A stretch of 64,000 nucleotides of DNA from an uncultured Maribacter sp. (GTDB taxonomy: Bacteria; Bacteroidota; Bacteroidia; Flavobacteriales; Flavobacteriaceae), in NCBI GenBank assembly GCA_947498505.1, contig CANMKG010000010.1, positions 1-64,000 on the forward strand. Direction: 5' to 3'. The translations under genes and the position numbers were made by a program. Every line of letters starts with the position of its first letter. The stretch's first letter is position 1. The notes below the pieces were generated by a model. That model was not told the origin of the DNA. It did no database searches and worked only from the letters and a program-made list of their open reading frames with translations. Below are positions 39,583 through 47,182 of the stretch, one piece after another.

Positions 39583-40872
39583 TTAAAGGTAATTATTTTG
39601 GCTCAATAAATGCGTTCCAATACTACATTCAAGGCATTTATTTTTTGAACAATACTCATTATATAACTCTATTACCCCTTGACTTTCCATTGCGTTTTTT
39701 GACAAAACACCCAAAGTACTAAAATTAGAAACAATAGTGTTTTCTTCGTTTTTTAATGCTAACAGAATACCTATTAATTCTTCATTAATCTCTTTGCCCA
39801 AATATTTGGCATAAGAAAATTTTAATGGTAGTATCGTATTTATAACCAGTAAGTCTACAAACTTTTTGGTTAATGTTTTTATTCGGTGTTTAGATGTTTT
39901 TCCGAAGGTGTAATGGGTATTCCAATACAAACTCGCTGCTACATCAAAAACACTGTATAAATCTTCTAAAGTTTTTGCTTCAATTATAGTACTAAATAGA
40001 TTTTGATTTTTAGTGTAAACCTGCACTAACTGTGATAGTCTAATTGTTGGAAAATTTGGTGGCCTTAACTTAAAGAAATGAGGTTTTTCAATTCCCTCAG
40101 AAGCTAAATCAAACTTACTACTCAAATAGGCAAATTCTTTTTTAAGCCCTAAGAAATAAGAATCTGTTATTTCTTGACTTTCCAACAAACCTAACATTCC
40201 ATATAATAAACTCTCAAACTGAAAACCATTTTTTTGAACCTTACGAGCAACAGCAAAGTCCAGCGACTTTCCTAAGCTTAAAAAAGACGCTCCGTTTATT
40301 TTAGACCCAAAACTTTTTAAGAGTAACACAAATAACGTTTGCTCCCAGTTATTTTTTGTGTCTTGCAACAAATTACTAACCAAAACCGATTTTCTTTCAA
40401 GACGTTCAAAATACAAACGCTCTATCCAATTCTCAATCAAAAAACTGTCAACAGTTTTTACCTGATTATCACAATGAATAAACTTATTTATACGATTCGT
40501 AAATAAATCATTGTAATCACTCAATAAGGTTTCCGAAATATATTTATTTAGTACCAGTGTAGGTATTTGCGAATTATCACTCCTAAATACAGTTACATCA
40601 TCCTCCCAAACAACATGAAGAATTACGTTGTTATAGTTTTCATCCGTTTCATGACCATGAGCATACCAGTCGGACGATTTTACGTGAATTTCAACATTTC
40701 CTGCCCACAATTGATTATCTATTCGAACTTGAGCATTAAAAAAATCTGGACCGGCAAATTTATTATGCGTTCCTACCGCTACAATATCAAGAATATCTCC
40801 TTTAGCAGTTGTTAATTTTTTTTGCTGAATTTTTTTGTACTTCCATACAAAGTGCAATAAATCTTCGCGCAT
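39583..40872 (-). CDS. DUF2851 family protein
   Basis: 429 residues, matching the Bacteroidota family DUF2851: MREDLLHFVWKYKK start, GDILDIVAVGTHNKFAGPDFFNAQVRID, WAGNVEIHVKSSDWYAHGHETDENYNNVILHVVWEDD. The C-terminus bears a Cys-rich end (CSKNKCLECSIG). No signal peptide. The function is unknown. The N-terminal D-x-F-N-A and E-I-H-V-K-S pattern recalls nuclease folds, but I would not assert activity. First gene of the DUF2851-PspC-channel unit. Confidence 0.87.
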   Translation of the reverse strand: MREDLLHFVWKYKKIQQKKLTTAKGDILDIVAVGTHNKFAGPDFFNAQVRIDNQLWAGNVEIHVKSSDWYAHGHETDENYNNVILHVVWEDDVTVFRSDNSQIPTLVLNKYISETLLSDYNDLFTNRINKFIHCDNQVKTVDSFLIENWIERLYFERLERKSVLVSNLLQDTKNNWEQTLFVLLLKSFGSKINGASFLSLGKSLDFAVARKVQKNGFQFESLLYGMLGLLESQEITDSYFLGLKKEFAYLSSKFDLASEGIEKPHFFKLRPPNFPTIRLSQLVQVYTKNQNLFSTIIEAKTLEDLYSVFDVAASLYWNTHYTFGKTSKHRIKTLTKKFVDLLVINTILPLKFSYAKYLGKEINEELIGILLALKNEENTIVSNFSTLGVLSKNAMESQGVIELYNEYCSKNKCLECSIGTHLLSQNNYL

Positions 40873-40917
40873 AATATAAAAGTGAAAAGTCTATTTTTCA
40901 ATAGACGGTTTAGCAAA

Positions 40918-41229
40918 TTACTCAGCTACATCACCCTCCCAATTCATAAAACCACCTTCTAAGTTATAGGCATTTTCAAAACCTAAACTATTCATAATTG
41001 CACAAGCCTGTCCACTACGATTTCCTGACCTACAGTACACATAATAGTTTTTTGACTTATCTAATTTTTCTAGTTCTTCAACAAATTCCTCTCCTAAATA
41101 TATATCAATATTAGTTGCTTTAGGAATATACCCTTCCTCTACTTCTTCCTCTGTTCTTACATCTAAAACAAATGCATTAGCATCATTTGCTAGTTGTTCT
41201 TCCCATTCTTCTTGTGATAAATTTGCCAT
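40918..41229 (-). CDS. Single-domain rhodanese
   Basis: 103 residues from ATG 41229 (MANLSQEEWEEQL); the longer frame to 41280 adds an unlikely hydrophobic lead. The active-site loop CRSGNRSG starts at Cys66, and the family motif FVLDVRTEEEVEEGYIPKATNI is complete. It transfers sulfane sulfur or acts in redox sulfur handling. It lies divergent from the MarR gene, 139 bp apart, and upstream of DUF2851. Confidence 0.88.
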   Translation of the reverse strand: MANLSQEEWEEQLANDANAFVLDVRTEEEVEEGYIPKATNIDIYLGEEFVEELEKLDKSKNYYVYCRSGNRSGQACAIMNSLGFENAYNLEGGFMNWEGDVAE

Positions 41230-41340
41230 TTTAATAATCTTTAATACCCCAAAAGTAAGGTATTTAGTCAAAAAAAACATACATAATGTTTTAACATAAA
41301 ATTAATATGAATTTTTAAACAGCATTAAAAAACATAAATA

Positions 41341-41367
41341 CATTTGTATATACAAATGTTGTATACA
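41341..41367 (+). promoter_or_regulatory. Perfect 18-bp palindrome overlapping the marR promoter: candidate MarR operator
   Basis: CATTTGTATATACAAATG (41341-41358) is a perfect inverted repeat ending 10 bp before the ATG at 41369. A second shorter palindrome, TGTATACA, follows at 41360-41367. A TACATTTG box (41339-41346) fits the -7 consensus and lies inside the first palindrome, so a bound dimer would block transcription. Confidence 0.7.
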
Positions 41368-41368
41368 C

Positions 41369-41815
41369 ATGAATGTAGAAGAAATTTTAAAAACTGACAA
41401 AAAAATTCCTCTTGACAAGAGAACAATAGTTCATATTGTGTTAGTTAGTCACAAACTAAACGAAATTGTCTCGTTAGCACTAAAGCCTTATGATACTTCT
41501 ATTCAACAATTTAATGTACTCCGAATTTTAAGAGGACAAAATGGTAAACCTTGCAATCTTGGTACGATTAATGAAAGAATGGTTACTAAAATGAGTAACA
41601 CAACAAGGTTAGTAGATAAATTAATCTCTAAAGGTTATGCTGAACGTGAAACTTGTGAAACAAACAGAAGAAAAATAGAAATATACATTACGGACACAGG
41701 AAAAAATGCATTAAAAAAAATTGATGTAGCAGTTGCAAAAGCTGAAAAAAAACTAGTTGAAAATTTTTCAAAAAAAGAACTAGAAACCTTAAACCTTTTA
41801 CTAGATAAATTCTAA
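41369..41815 (+). CDS. MarR family transcriptional regulator
   Basis: 148 residues with the winged helix-turn-helix of MarR at about 40-115: FNVLRILRGQ, LGTINERMVTKMSNTTRLVDKLISKGYAERE, NRRKIEIYITDTGKNAL. It probably represses its own operon through the palindrome just upstream. The nitroreductase starts 4 bp after its stop and yceI follows, a cluster common in flavobacteria and tied to quinone or electrophile stress by analogy. The inducing ligand is not visible from sequence. Confidence 0.9.
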   Translation: MNVEEILKTDKKIPLDKRTIVHIVLVSHKLNEIVSLALKPYDTSIQQFNVLRILRGQNGKPCNLGTINERMVTKMSNTTRLVDKLISKGYAERETCETNRRKIEIYITDTGKNALKKIDVAVAKAEKKLVENFSKKELETLNLLLDKF

Positions 41816-41819
41816 CAAA

Positions 41820-42452
41820 ATGAGTGATTACATTAAAAGTTTACAATGGCGCTATGCCACCAAAAAGTTTGATTCTTCAAAAAAATTATCCGAAGAACAA
41901 CTAAATTTTATTCTTGATTCACTACAACTTAGTGCTTCTTCATACGGACTACAGCCTTACCACATTTTTGTAATAACCAATACCAAAATTAGAGAAACTT
42001 TAAAAGCAGCCTCATGGGGTCAATCACAAATAACGGATGCTTCTCATCTTATCGTTTTTGCAAATCAGACCACATTTAATGACAGCCTTGTAGATGATTA
42101 TATTGCAAACGCTGAAGACACCAGAGAGCTACCAGAAAATACGCTTAAAGATTATGGCGATTTTATGAAAACTTCGTTAATGCCATTATCTGATGAAATT
42201 AAAAATATTTGGACGTCCAAACAAACATACTTAGCTTTAGGCAATTTACTTTCAGCAGCAGCCTCAATTAATGTTGATGCATGCCCTATGGAAGGTTTTG
42301 AAGTAGAAAAATATAATGAAATTCTTGGGCTTTCAGCAAAAAACCTTAGTGCATCAGTAGTTGCAACTATAGGGTTTAGGTCTGACGAAGATGAAACGCA
42401 GCATTATAAAAAAGTGCGTAAATCAAAAGATAAATTGTTCACCGAAATATAA
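41820..42452 (+). CDS. NAD(P)H-dependent nitroreductase family oxidoreductase
   Basis: 210 residues of the FMN nitroreductase fold (NfsB-like): SLQWRYATKKFD at the N-terminus (phosphate/FMN binding Arg and Lys), LQLSASSYGLQPYHIFVITN, and SVVATIGFRSDEDETQHYKKVRKSKDKLF at the C-terminus. It would reduce quinones, nitroaromatics or other electrophiles using NAD(P)H. It is translated 4 bp downstream of the MarR gene and is very likely controlled by it. Confidence 0.9.
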   Translation: MSDYIKSLQWRYATKKFDSSKKLSEEQLNFILDSLQLSASSYGLQPYHIFVITNTKIRETLKAASWGQSQITDASHLIVFANQTTFNDSLVDDYIANAEDTRELPENTLKDYGDFMKTSLMPLSDEIKNIWTSKQTYLALGNLLSAAASINVDACPMEGFEVEKYNEILGLSAKNLSASVVATIGFRSDEDETQHYKKVRKSKDKLFTEI

Positions 42453-42491
42453 TTAATGTAAACACTATTAATAATTAAATAAATTAAAACC

Positions 42492-43067
42492 ATGAAAAAG
42501 AGTATTTTAAGTTTAGCACTAGCGGTTATTTGCAGCCTTGGTGTTACAGCAGCTCCAATTGACGGAGATAAAAAAGAAGTAAAAACCAGTGAAAGTAAAG
42601 TTACCTGGAAAGGCTACAAAGTTACTGGTTCGCACACAGGAACCATTAATTTAAAATCTGGTTCATTAGTGTTTGATGGAGATAAATTAACAGGAGGAGA
42701 ATTTGTTGTAGATATGACAACTATAAACACGACTGACCTGGAAGGAGAGTACAAAGGAAAGTTAGATGGACATTTAAAATCAGACGATTTTTTTGGTGCA
42801 GAAAAGCACCCCACTTCTAAGTTGGTTTTTACAAGTTCAAAATCTTTCAATAAAAATTCGTACACTGTAACAGGTGACCTAACTATTAAAGGAATTACAA
42901 AAGCAGTAACTTTTGTTGTTTCGGTATACGGAAATAAAGCTACTGCTACTATCAAAATTGATAGATCTAAGTACGATGTAAAATACGGTTCAGGTTCTTT
43001 TTTCGAAAACCTTGGTGATAAAACTATTTATGATGAGTTTGATTTAGTTGTAGATTTGGTCTTCTAA
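42492..43067 (+). CDS. YceI family lipid-binding secreted protein
   Basis: 191 residues with a signal peptide (SLALAVICSLGVTAAP). The lipocalin-like YceI pattern is present: SKVTWKGYKVTGSHTGTINL, GGEFVVDMTTINTTDLEG, HLKSDDFFGAEKHPTSKLVF, TGDLTIKGITKAVTF. Proteins of this family bind polyisoprenoids or amphiphilic quinone-like molecules in the periplasm. It ends the MarR-nitroreductase unit and is followed by a strong terminator. Confidence 0.92.
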   Translation: MKKSILSLALAVICSLGVTAAPIDGDKKEVKTSESKVTWKGYKVTGSHTGTINLKSGSLVFDGDKLTGGEFVVDMTTINTTDLEGEYKGKLDGHLKSDDFFGAEKHPTSKLVFTSSKSFNKNSYTVTGDLTIKGITKAVTFVVSVYGNKATATIKIDRSKYDVKYGSGSFFENLGDKTIYDEFDLVVDLVF

Positions 43068-43087
43068 ACTAAACTATTGCATAGTTT

Positions 43088-43128
43088 AAAACCTCATTAC
43101 TTATAACAAAGTAATGAGGTTTTATTAT
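43088..43128 (+). terminator. Terminator after yceI
   Basis: The 13-bp stem AAAACCTCATTAC / GTAATGAGGTTTT (43088-43100 with 43111-43123) with a ten-base loop is followed by an AT-rich tail. Confidence 0.88.
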
Positions 43129-43143
43129 TTTTAGCACTGGCTA

Positions 43144-43174
43144 TTGGCTATTTTAAAAATCATTTCTATATTTG
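43144..43174 (+). promoter_or_regulatory. trp operon promoter
   Basis: TTG (43144-43146), 20 bp spacer, then TATATTTG (43167-43174), a full match to the Bacteroidota -7 consensus TAnnTTTG. The start of transcription is expected at about 43180, so the leader peptide ATG (43182) is almost at the 5' end of the RNA. Confidence 0.75.
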
Positions 43175-43181
43175 AACCTTA

Positions 43182-43238
43182 ATGAGAAACAAAGGGATAA
43201 ATACTTGGTGGTGGAGCAACTTACGAAAAACATCGTGA
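43182..43238 (+). CDS. trpL: trp operon leader peptide with three consecutive Trp codons
   Basis: The frame reads MRNKGINTWWWSNLRKTS and stops with TGA at 43236. Three TGG codons stand in a row at 43206-43214, an extreme enrichment for an 18-residue peptide. It lies between the trp promoter and a terminator hairpin ahead of trpE. It would act as the sensor of charged tRNA-Trp: a ribosome short of Trp-tRNA stalls on the TGG codons. The stop codon lies within segment 2 of the downstream fold, as needed for the classical scheme. No Shine-Dalgarno sequence precedes it, and the RNA leader is only a few bases long, which suggests leaderless initiation. Confidence 0.88.
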   Translation: MRNKGINTWWWSNLRKTS

Positions 43239-43301
43239 GCATAGCATCATTGTAGTAAAACTATATAAAGGCTTGTCATCACGACAAGCCTTTACTTTTT
43301 T
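43220..43301 (+). promoter_or_regulatory. trp attenuator: competing 1:2, 2:3 and 3:4 hairpins
   Basis: Segment 1 CTTACGA (43220-43226) pairs with segment 2 TCGTGAG (43233-43239). Segment 2 TCGTGA (43233-43238) can instead pair with TCACGA (43279-43284), extended by ATAGC (43241-43245) with GCTTGT (43271-43276), allowing one bulged base. That antiterminator occupies the left arm of the terminator. The terminator is an 11-bp stem AAAGGCTTGTC / GACAAGCCTTT (43267-43277 with 43283-43293), followed by ACTTTTTT. Stalling at the Trp codons covers segment 1, frees segment 2 and favours read-through. A ribosome reaching the stop at 43236 covers segment 2 and lets the terminator form. Confidence 0.82.
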
Positions 43302-43323
43302 AAAAAACTTAATATTTTATCTA

Positions 43324-44721
43324 ATGACGTACCAATTAGAGACACATTTTAAAAAAATACTTGCAGACACTATTACTCCTGTTAGTGTATATTTAAAAAT
43401 TAGAGACCGTTTTCCAAATAGCATCTTATTGGAAAGTAGCGATTATCATGCTAATGATAACAGCTTTTCTTATATCTGTTGCAACCCTATTGCCTCAATA
43501 AAAGTTGAAAACGAAATAGTAACGCAACAATTCCCCGATGGAACTTTAGAAGAAACTGTTATTACTGATACTACTGACGTAGTAGGTATTTTAAATGATT
43601 TTAGTCAAAAGTTTAAAGGAAGTAAAAACGATTTTAAATTTATTAATAACGGCTTGTTTGGATACATGGCTTATGATGCGGTACGGTATTATGAGGACAT
43701 TAGTATTTCTAAAAAAGAAAATAGCGTTACTATTCCAGACATTTATTATGCGGTATATCAAAACATAATAGCTATAGACCATTTTAAAAATCAGGCGTAC
43801 ATTTTTGCGCATTGTTACGATACCCAAAGTAACATTGCCGAAATAGAACAAATACTTAATATTAGAAGTTTTGCTTCATATAATTTTTCAACGCAAGGCG
43901 AGCCAACTTCCAATCTCAAAGATGAAGAGTACAAAGCACATGTAGAACTGGCCAAAAAACACTGCCAACGTGGTGATGTTTTTCAGTTGGTACTTTCAAG
44001 ACGTTTTTCTCAAGAGTTTAAAGGAGATGAATTTAATGTTTACCGCGCCTTACGTTCAGTAAACCCCTCGCCATATTTGTTTTATTTTGATTATGGTGAT
44101 TTTAAAATATTCGGAAGCTCTCCTGAAGCACAACTTATTGTAAAGGATGGAAAAGCTGAAATTCATCCAATAGCAGGAACCTTTAAGAGAACTGGTAATG
44201 ATGAACAAGATGCCATACTTGCTAAAAAACTCACCAAAGACGATAAAGAAAATAGTGAACATGTAATGCTTGTAGACCTAGCCAGAAATGACCTAAGTAG
44301 AAATGGCAACATGGTTACTGTTGAAAACTATAGAGAAGTTCAATATTTCTCTCACGTAATTCACTTAGTATCAAAAGTTACTGGACAAAAAAAGAACGAT
44401 ATCCCAACAATGAAAGTAGTTGCAGATACTTTCCCTGCTGGAACATTAAGTGGAGCACCTAAACATATGGCAATGCAGCTTATTGAAAAATACGAGAAAA
44501 CAAGTCGAGGATATTATGGCGGAGCTATAGGTTTTATGGATTTTGAAGGTAATTTTAATCATGCCATTATGATTAGAACATTTTTAAGCAAAAACCATCA
44601 ACTACATTACCAAGCAGGTGCTGGTTTAGTAGCCGCTTCTAAACCCGAAGACGAATTGCAAGAAACGTATAACAAATTAGGCGCCTTAACTAAGGCTCTG
44701 GAAATAGCAAAATCCATCTAA
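43324..44721 (+). CDS. trpE: Anthranilate synthase component I
   Basis: 465 residues from ATG 43324 (MTYQLETHF). An earlier in-frame start at 43273 lies inside the terminator hairpin and is rejected. It converts chorismate to anthranilate with glutamine-derived ammonia from TrpG. Family motifs are LLESSD near residue 31 (the LLES segment of the tryptophan feedback site), FQLVLSRRFS, GSSPEAQL, HPIAGTFKRTG, EHVMLVDLARNDL, FPAGTLSGAPK and GYYGGAIGF. Both product inhibition and attenuation are therefore expected. First structural gene of trpEGDCFBA. Confidence 0.96.
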   Translation: MTYQLETHFKKILADTITPVSVYLKIRDRFPNSILLESSDYHANDNSFSYICCNPIASIKVENEIVTQQFPDGTLEETVITDTTDVVGILNDFSQKFKGSKNDFKFINNGLFGYMAYDAVRYYEDISISKKENSVTIPDIYYAVYQNIIAIDHFKNQAYIFAHCYDTQSNIAEIEQILNIRSFASYNFSTQGEPTSNLKDEEYKAHVELAKKHCQRGDVFQLVLSRRFSQEFKGDEFNVYRALRSVNPSPYLFYFDYGDFKIFGSSPEAQLIVKDGKAEIHPIAGTFKRTGNDEQDAILAKKLTKDDKENSEHVMLVDLARNDLSRNGNMVTVENYREVQYFSHVIHLVSKVTGQKKNDIPTMKVVADTFPAGTLSGAPKHMAMQLIEKYEKTSRGYYGGAIGFMDFEGNFNHAIMIRTFLSKNHQLHYQAGAGLVAASKPEDELQETYNKLGALTKALEIAKSI

Positions 44722-44723
44722 AA

Positions 44724-44751
44724 TCCTCCCCTATCCCTCCAAAGGAGGGGC
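44724..44751. repeat. Palindromic repeat element, copy 1 (trpE-trpG gap)
   Basis: A CCTCCCC...GGAGGGG palindrome in the 44-bp gap. Its reverse complement aligns with the second copy at 44802-44830, so the two form an inverted pair flanking the trpG start. Confidence 0.7.
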
Positions 44752-44765
44752 ATAAAATTATATAT

Positions 44766-45392
44766 ATGAGTCAAAATAAAACAAACAACGAACAGCAAAA
44801 TTCCTCCCCTTTGGGGAGGCCGGGTGGGGCAACCGTATTAGTCATAGATAATTACGATAGTTTTACCTATAATTTGGTTCACTATTTAGAAGATTTAGAT
44901 TGTGAGGTTGTTGTTAAAAGAAACGACCAACTTACTTTGGATGAAGTGGATGCTTTTGAGAAAATTGTTCTTTCCCCTGGCCCCGGTATACCAGACGAAG
45001 CTGGTCTTTTAAAAGAAATCATTACTAAATATGCTCCAACAAAAAGCATATTTGGAGTATGCTTGGGTCAACAAGCCATTGCAGAAGTTTTTGGAGGATC
45101 ATTAATTAATTTAGACGATGTTTATCATGGTATTGCCACCAAAATAGAAATCGCAAAACCAAATGACATTTTGTTTAAGGGGCTACCTAAAGAAATAGAA
45201 GTAGGTCGTTATCACTCATGGGTTGTAAATCCAGATATGCCAGACGTATTAGAAGCCACTTCTTTTGACGAAAATGGACAAGTAATGTCGCTACGTCATA
45301 AAACCTACGATGTTTCTGCTGTACAATATCATCCAGAATCGGTATTAACGCCTCAAGGAAAAGAAATATTGAAAAACTGGTTAAACAATTAA
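44766..45392 (+). CDS. trpG: Anthranilate synthase component II (glutamine amidotransferase) with an inserted palindromic element in its N-terminus
   Basis: 208 residues of class I glutamine amidotransferase: VLVIDNYDSFTYNLVHYL, catalytic Cys99 in GVCLGQQ, and YHPESVLTP with the catalytic His and Glu. It supplies ammonia to TrpE. The normal start of the fold is VLVIDNYDSF. Here 22 extra residues precede it, and residues 12-22 (NSSPLGRPGGA) are encoded by a palindromic repeat (44802-44830). No ATG, GTG or TTG lies between the repeat and the fold, so translation probably starts at ATG 44766 and reads through the element. Confidence 0.93.
   Translation: MSQNKTNNEQQNSSPLGRPGGATVLVIDNYDSFTYNLVHYLEDLDCEVVVKRNDQLTLDEVDAFEKIVLSPGPGIPDEAGLLKEIITKYAPTKSIFGVCLGQQAIAEVFGGSLINLDDVYHGIATKIEIAKPNDILFKGLPKEIEVGRYHSWVVNPDMPDVLEATSFDENGQVMSLRHKTYDVSAVQYHPESVLTPQGKEILKNWLNN
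44802..44830. repeat. Palindromic repeat element, copy 2, inside the trpG coding frame
   Basis: CCTCCCCTTTGGGGAGG followed by CCGGGTGGGG. Inverted relative to copy 1 at 44724-44751. It encodes residues 13-22 of TrpG without breaking the frame. Confidence 0.75.
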
Positions 45393-45395
45393 AAA

Positions 45396-46388
45396 ATGAA
45401 AAAAATATTAAATCGACTTATTAATCATGATATTCTTGCCAAAGAAGATGCAAAGCAAGTTCTGGTTAATATTGCTAAAGGAGATTACAACACTAGTCAG
45501 ATAGCGGCATTTTTAACCGTATACATGATGCGTAGTGTTACTATTGAAGAACTAGAGGGTTTTCGTGATGCTCTTTTAGAACTTTGTTTAGCTGTTGATT
45601 TATCAGCATATAATCCTATAGATTTATGTGGTACAGGTGGTGATGGCAAAGACACCTTTAATATATCTACATTGGCTTCATTTGTAACTGCTGGTGCAGG
45701 AGTTAAAGTAACCAAACATGGCAATTATGGTGTTTCTTCCGCTTGTGGTAGTAGCAATGTAATGGAGTTTCTTGGTATTAAATTTAGTAATGATGCTGGT
45801 TTTCTTGAAAAATCTTTAAATGAGACAGGTATTTGCGTTTTGCATGCACCATTATTTCACCCAGCAATGAAAAATGTGGCACCAATTAGAAGAGAACTGG
45901 GTGTAAAAACATTTTTTAATATGTTAGGCCCAATGGTAAATCCCGCTTTTCCAAAAAATCAGATGGTAGGTGTTTTTAATTTAGAACTTGCCAGAATGTA
46001 TGGTTACCTATACCAAAATACGGATAAAAATTTCACTGTATTACATGCTCTTGATGGTTATGATGAAATTTCGCTAACAGGAAACACAAAAACCATTTCC
46101 AATAATTCTGAGGGAATGATAAAACCTTCAGACTTTGGATTAGAACCTATACAACAATCTCAAATTTATGGCGGAGATACTGTGGAATCTTCTGCACAAA
46201 TATTCATGAATGTATTACAAGGCAAAGGTACAGCACCACAAAACAACGTAGTTTGTGCAAATGCTGGAGTTGCCATTGCAACCGTTAAAAACATTTCTCC
46301 TAAAGAAGGTTTTGAACTTGCCAAAGAATCTCTGTTAAGCGGTAAAGGATTAGAAACTCTTAAAAAATTACAAAACTTAAGTGCTTAA
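45396..46388 (+). CDS. trpD: Anthranilate phosphoribosyltransferase
   Basis: 330 residues. The PRPP-binding loop GTGGDGKDTFNISTLASF and the KHGNYGVSSACGSSNVMEFLG segment are diagnostic; TFFNMLGPMVNPA is the anthranilate-site motif. It joins anthranilate to PRPP. It is a separate protein from TrpG, unlike the enteric fusion. It starts 3 bp after trpG, and its stop overlaps the trpC start by one base (TAATG). Confidence 0.96.
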   Translation: MKKILNRLINHDILAKEDAKQVLVNIAKGDYNTSQIAAFLTVYMMRSVTIEELEGFRDALLELCLAVDLSAYNPIDLCGTGGDGKDTFNISTLASFVTAGAGVKVTKHGNYGVSSACGSSNVMEFLGIKFSNDAGFLEKSLNETGICVLHAPLFHPAMKNVAPIRRELGVKTFFNMLGPMVNPAFPKNQMVGVFNLELARMYGYLYQNTDKNFTVLHALDGYDEISLTGNTKTISNNSEGMIKPSDFGLEPIQQSQIYGGDTVESSAQIFMNVLQGKGTAPQNNVVCANAGVAIATVKNISPKEGFELAKESLLSGKGLETLKKLQNLSA

Positions 46389-47170
46389 TGGATATTTTAG
46401 AAAAAATAGTAATTGATAAACGAAAAGAAGTAGATTCCGTAAAATCTATTATTCCGGTTTCGCAATTAGAAAATTCTGTGCTTTTTAGCAGAGAAACCAT
46501 TTCATTAGCTAACGCTTTAAAAAACAGTAATTCCGGTATTATTGCAGAACATAAAAGACGCTCACCCTCAAAATCTATTATCAACAATAGCTTAAATGTT
46601 CAAGATGTAGCAACAGGTTACGAAAAAGCAGGTGTTTGCGGCATGTCCGTTTTAACTGATGGCAAATATTTTGGTGGCGCTTTAAATGATTTATTGCTTG
46701 CCAGAGCCTCAGCGAAGATTCCGTTACTGCGTAAAGAGTTTATTATTGATGAATACCAAATACTAGAAGCAAAAGCCCATGGTGCAGATGTAATTCTTTT
46801 AATTGCTGCAATTCTTACGAAACAAGAAATTAAACAATTTTCGGAGTTCGCTAAAAGCTTACAACTAGATGTACTTTTAGAAGTTCATAATGAGGAAGAA
46901 TTACACAAATCCATTATGCCCAGTTTAGATATGTTAGGAGTTAATAACCGAAACTTAAAAACTTTTGAAGTTAGCTTAGAAACTAGTAAAACACTTTCAG
47001 CATTAATCCCTAACGATTTTGTAAAAGTATCAGAAAGCGGTATTAGTTCTGTGGACGCTATTAAAACATTACAACCTTACGGATACAAAGGTTTTTTAAT
47101 AGGAGAAAACTTTATGAAAACCAACAATCCTGGTGAGAGTGCAACCCACTTTATTAATAACCTTGTTTAA
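46388..47170 (+). CDS. trpC: Indole-3-glycerol phosphate synthase
   Basis: 260 residues, (beta/alpha)8 barrel. Motifs: IIAEHKRRSPSKSII (catalytic Glu/Lys), VLTDGKYFGGALNDL, PLLRKEFIIDEYQI, LGVNNRNLKTFEV, VSESGIS, and GFLIGENFMK. It closes the indole ring. It is a free-standing enzyme, not fused to TrpF, and overlaps trpD by one base. Confidence 0.96.
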   Translation: MDILEKIVIDKRKEVDSVKSIIPVSQLENSVLFSRETISLANALKNSNSGIIAEHKRRSPSKSIINNSLNVQDVATGYEKAGVCGMSVLTDGKYFGGALNDLLLARASAKIPLLRKEFIIDEYQILEAKAHGADVILLIAAILTKQEIKQFSEFAKSLQLDVLLEVHNEEELHKSIMPSLDMLGVNNRNLKTFEVSLETSKTLSALIPNDFVKVSESGISSVDAIKTLQPYGYKGFLIGENFMKTNNPGESATHFINNLV

Positions 47171-47182
47171 TTCATTAAAGAG

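Noticed and set aside
43273-43323. Longer start for TrpE (17 extra residues)
   Set aside because: The start would lie inside the terminator hairpin of the attenuator; ATG 43324 fits the family N-terminus.
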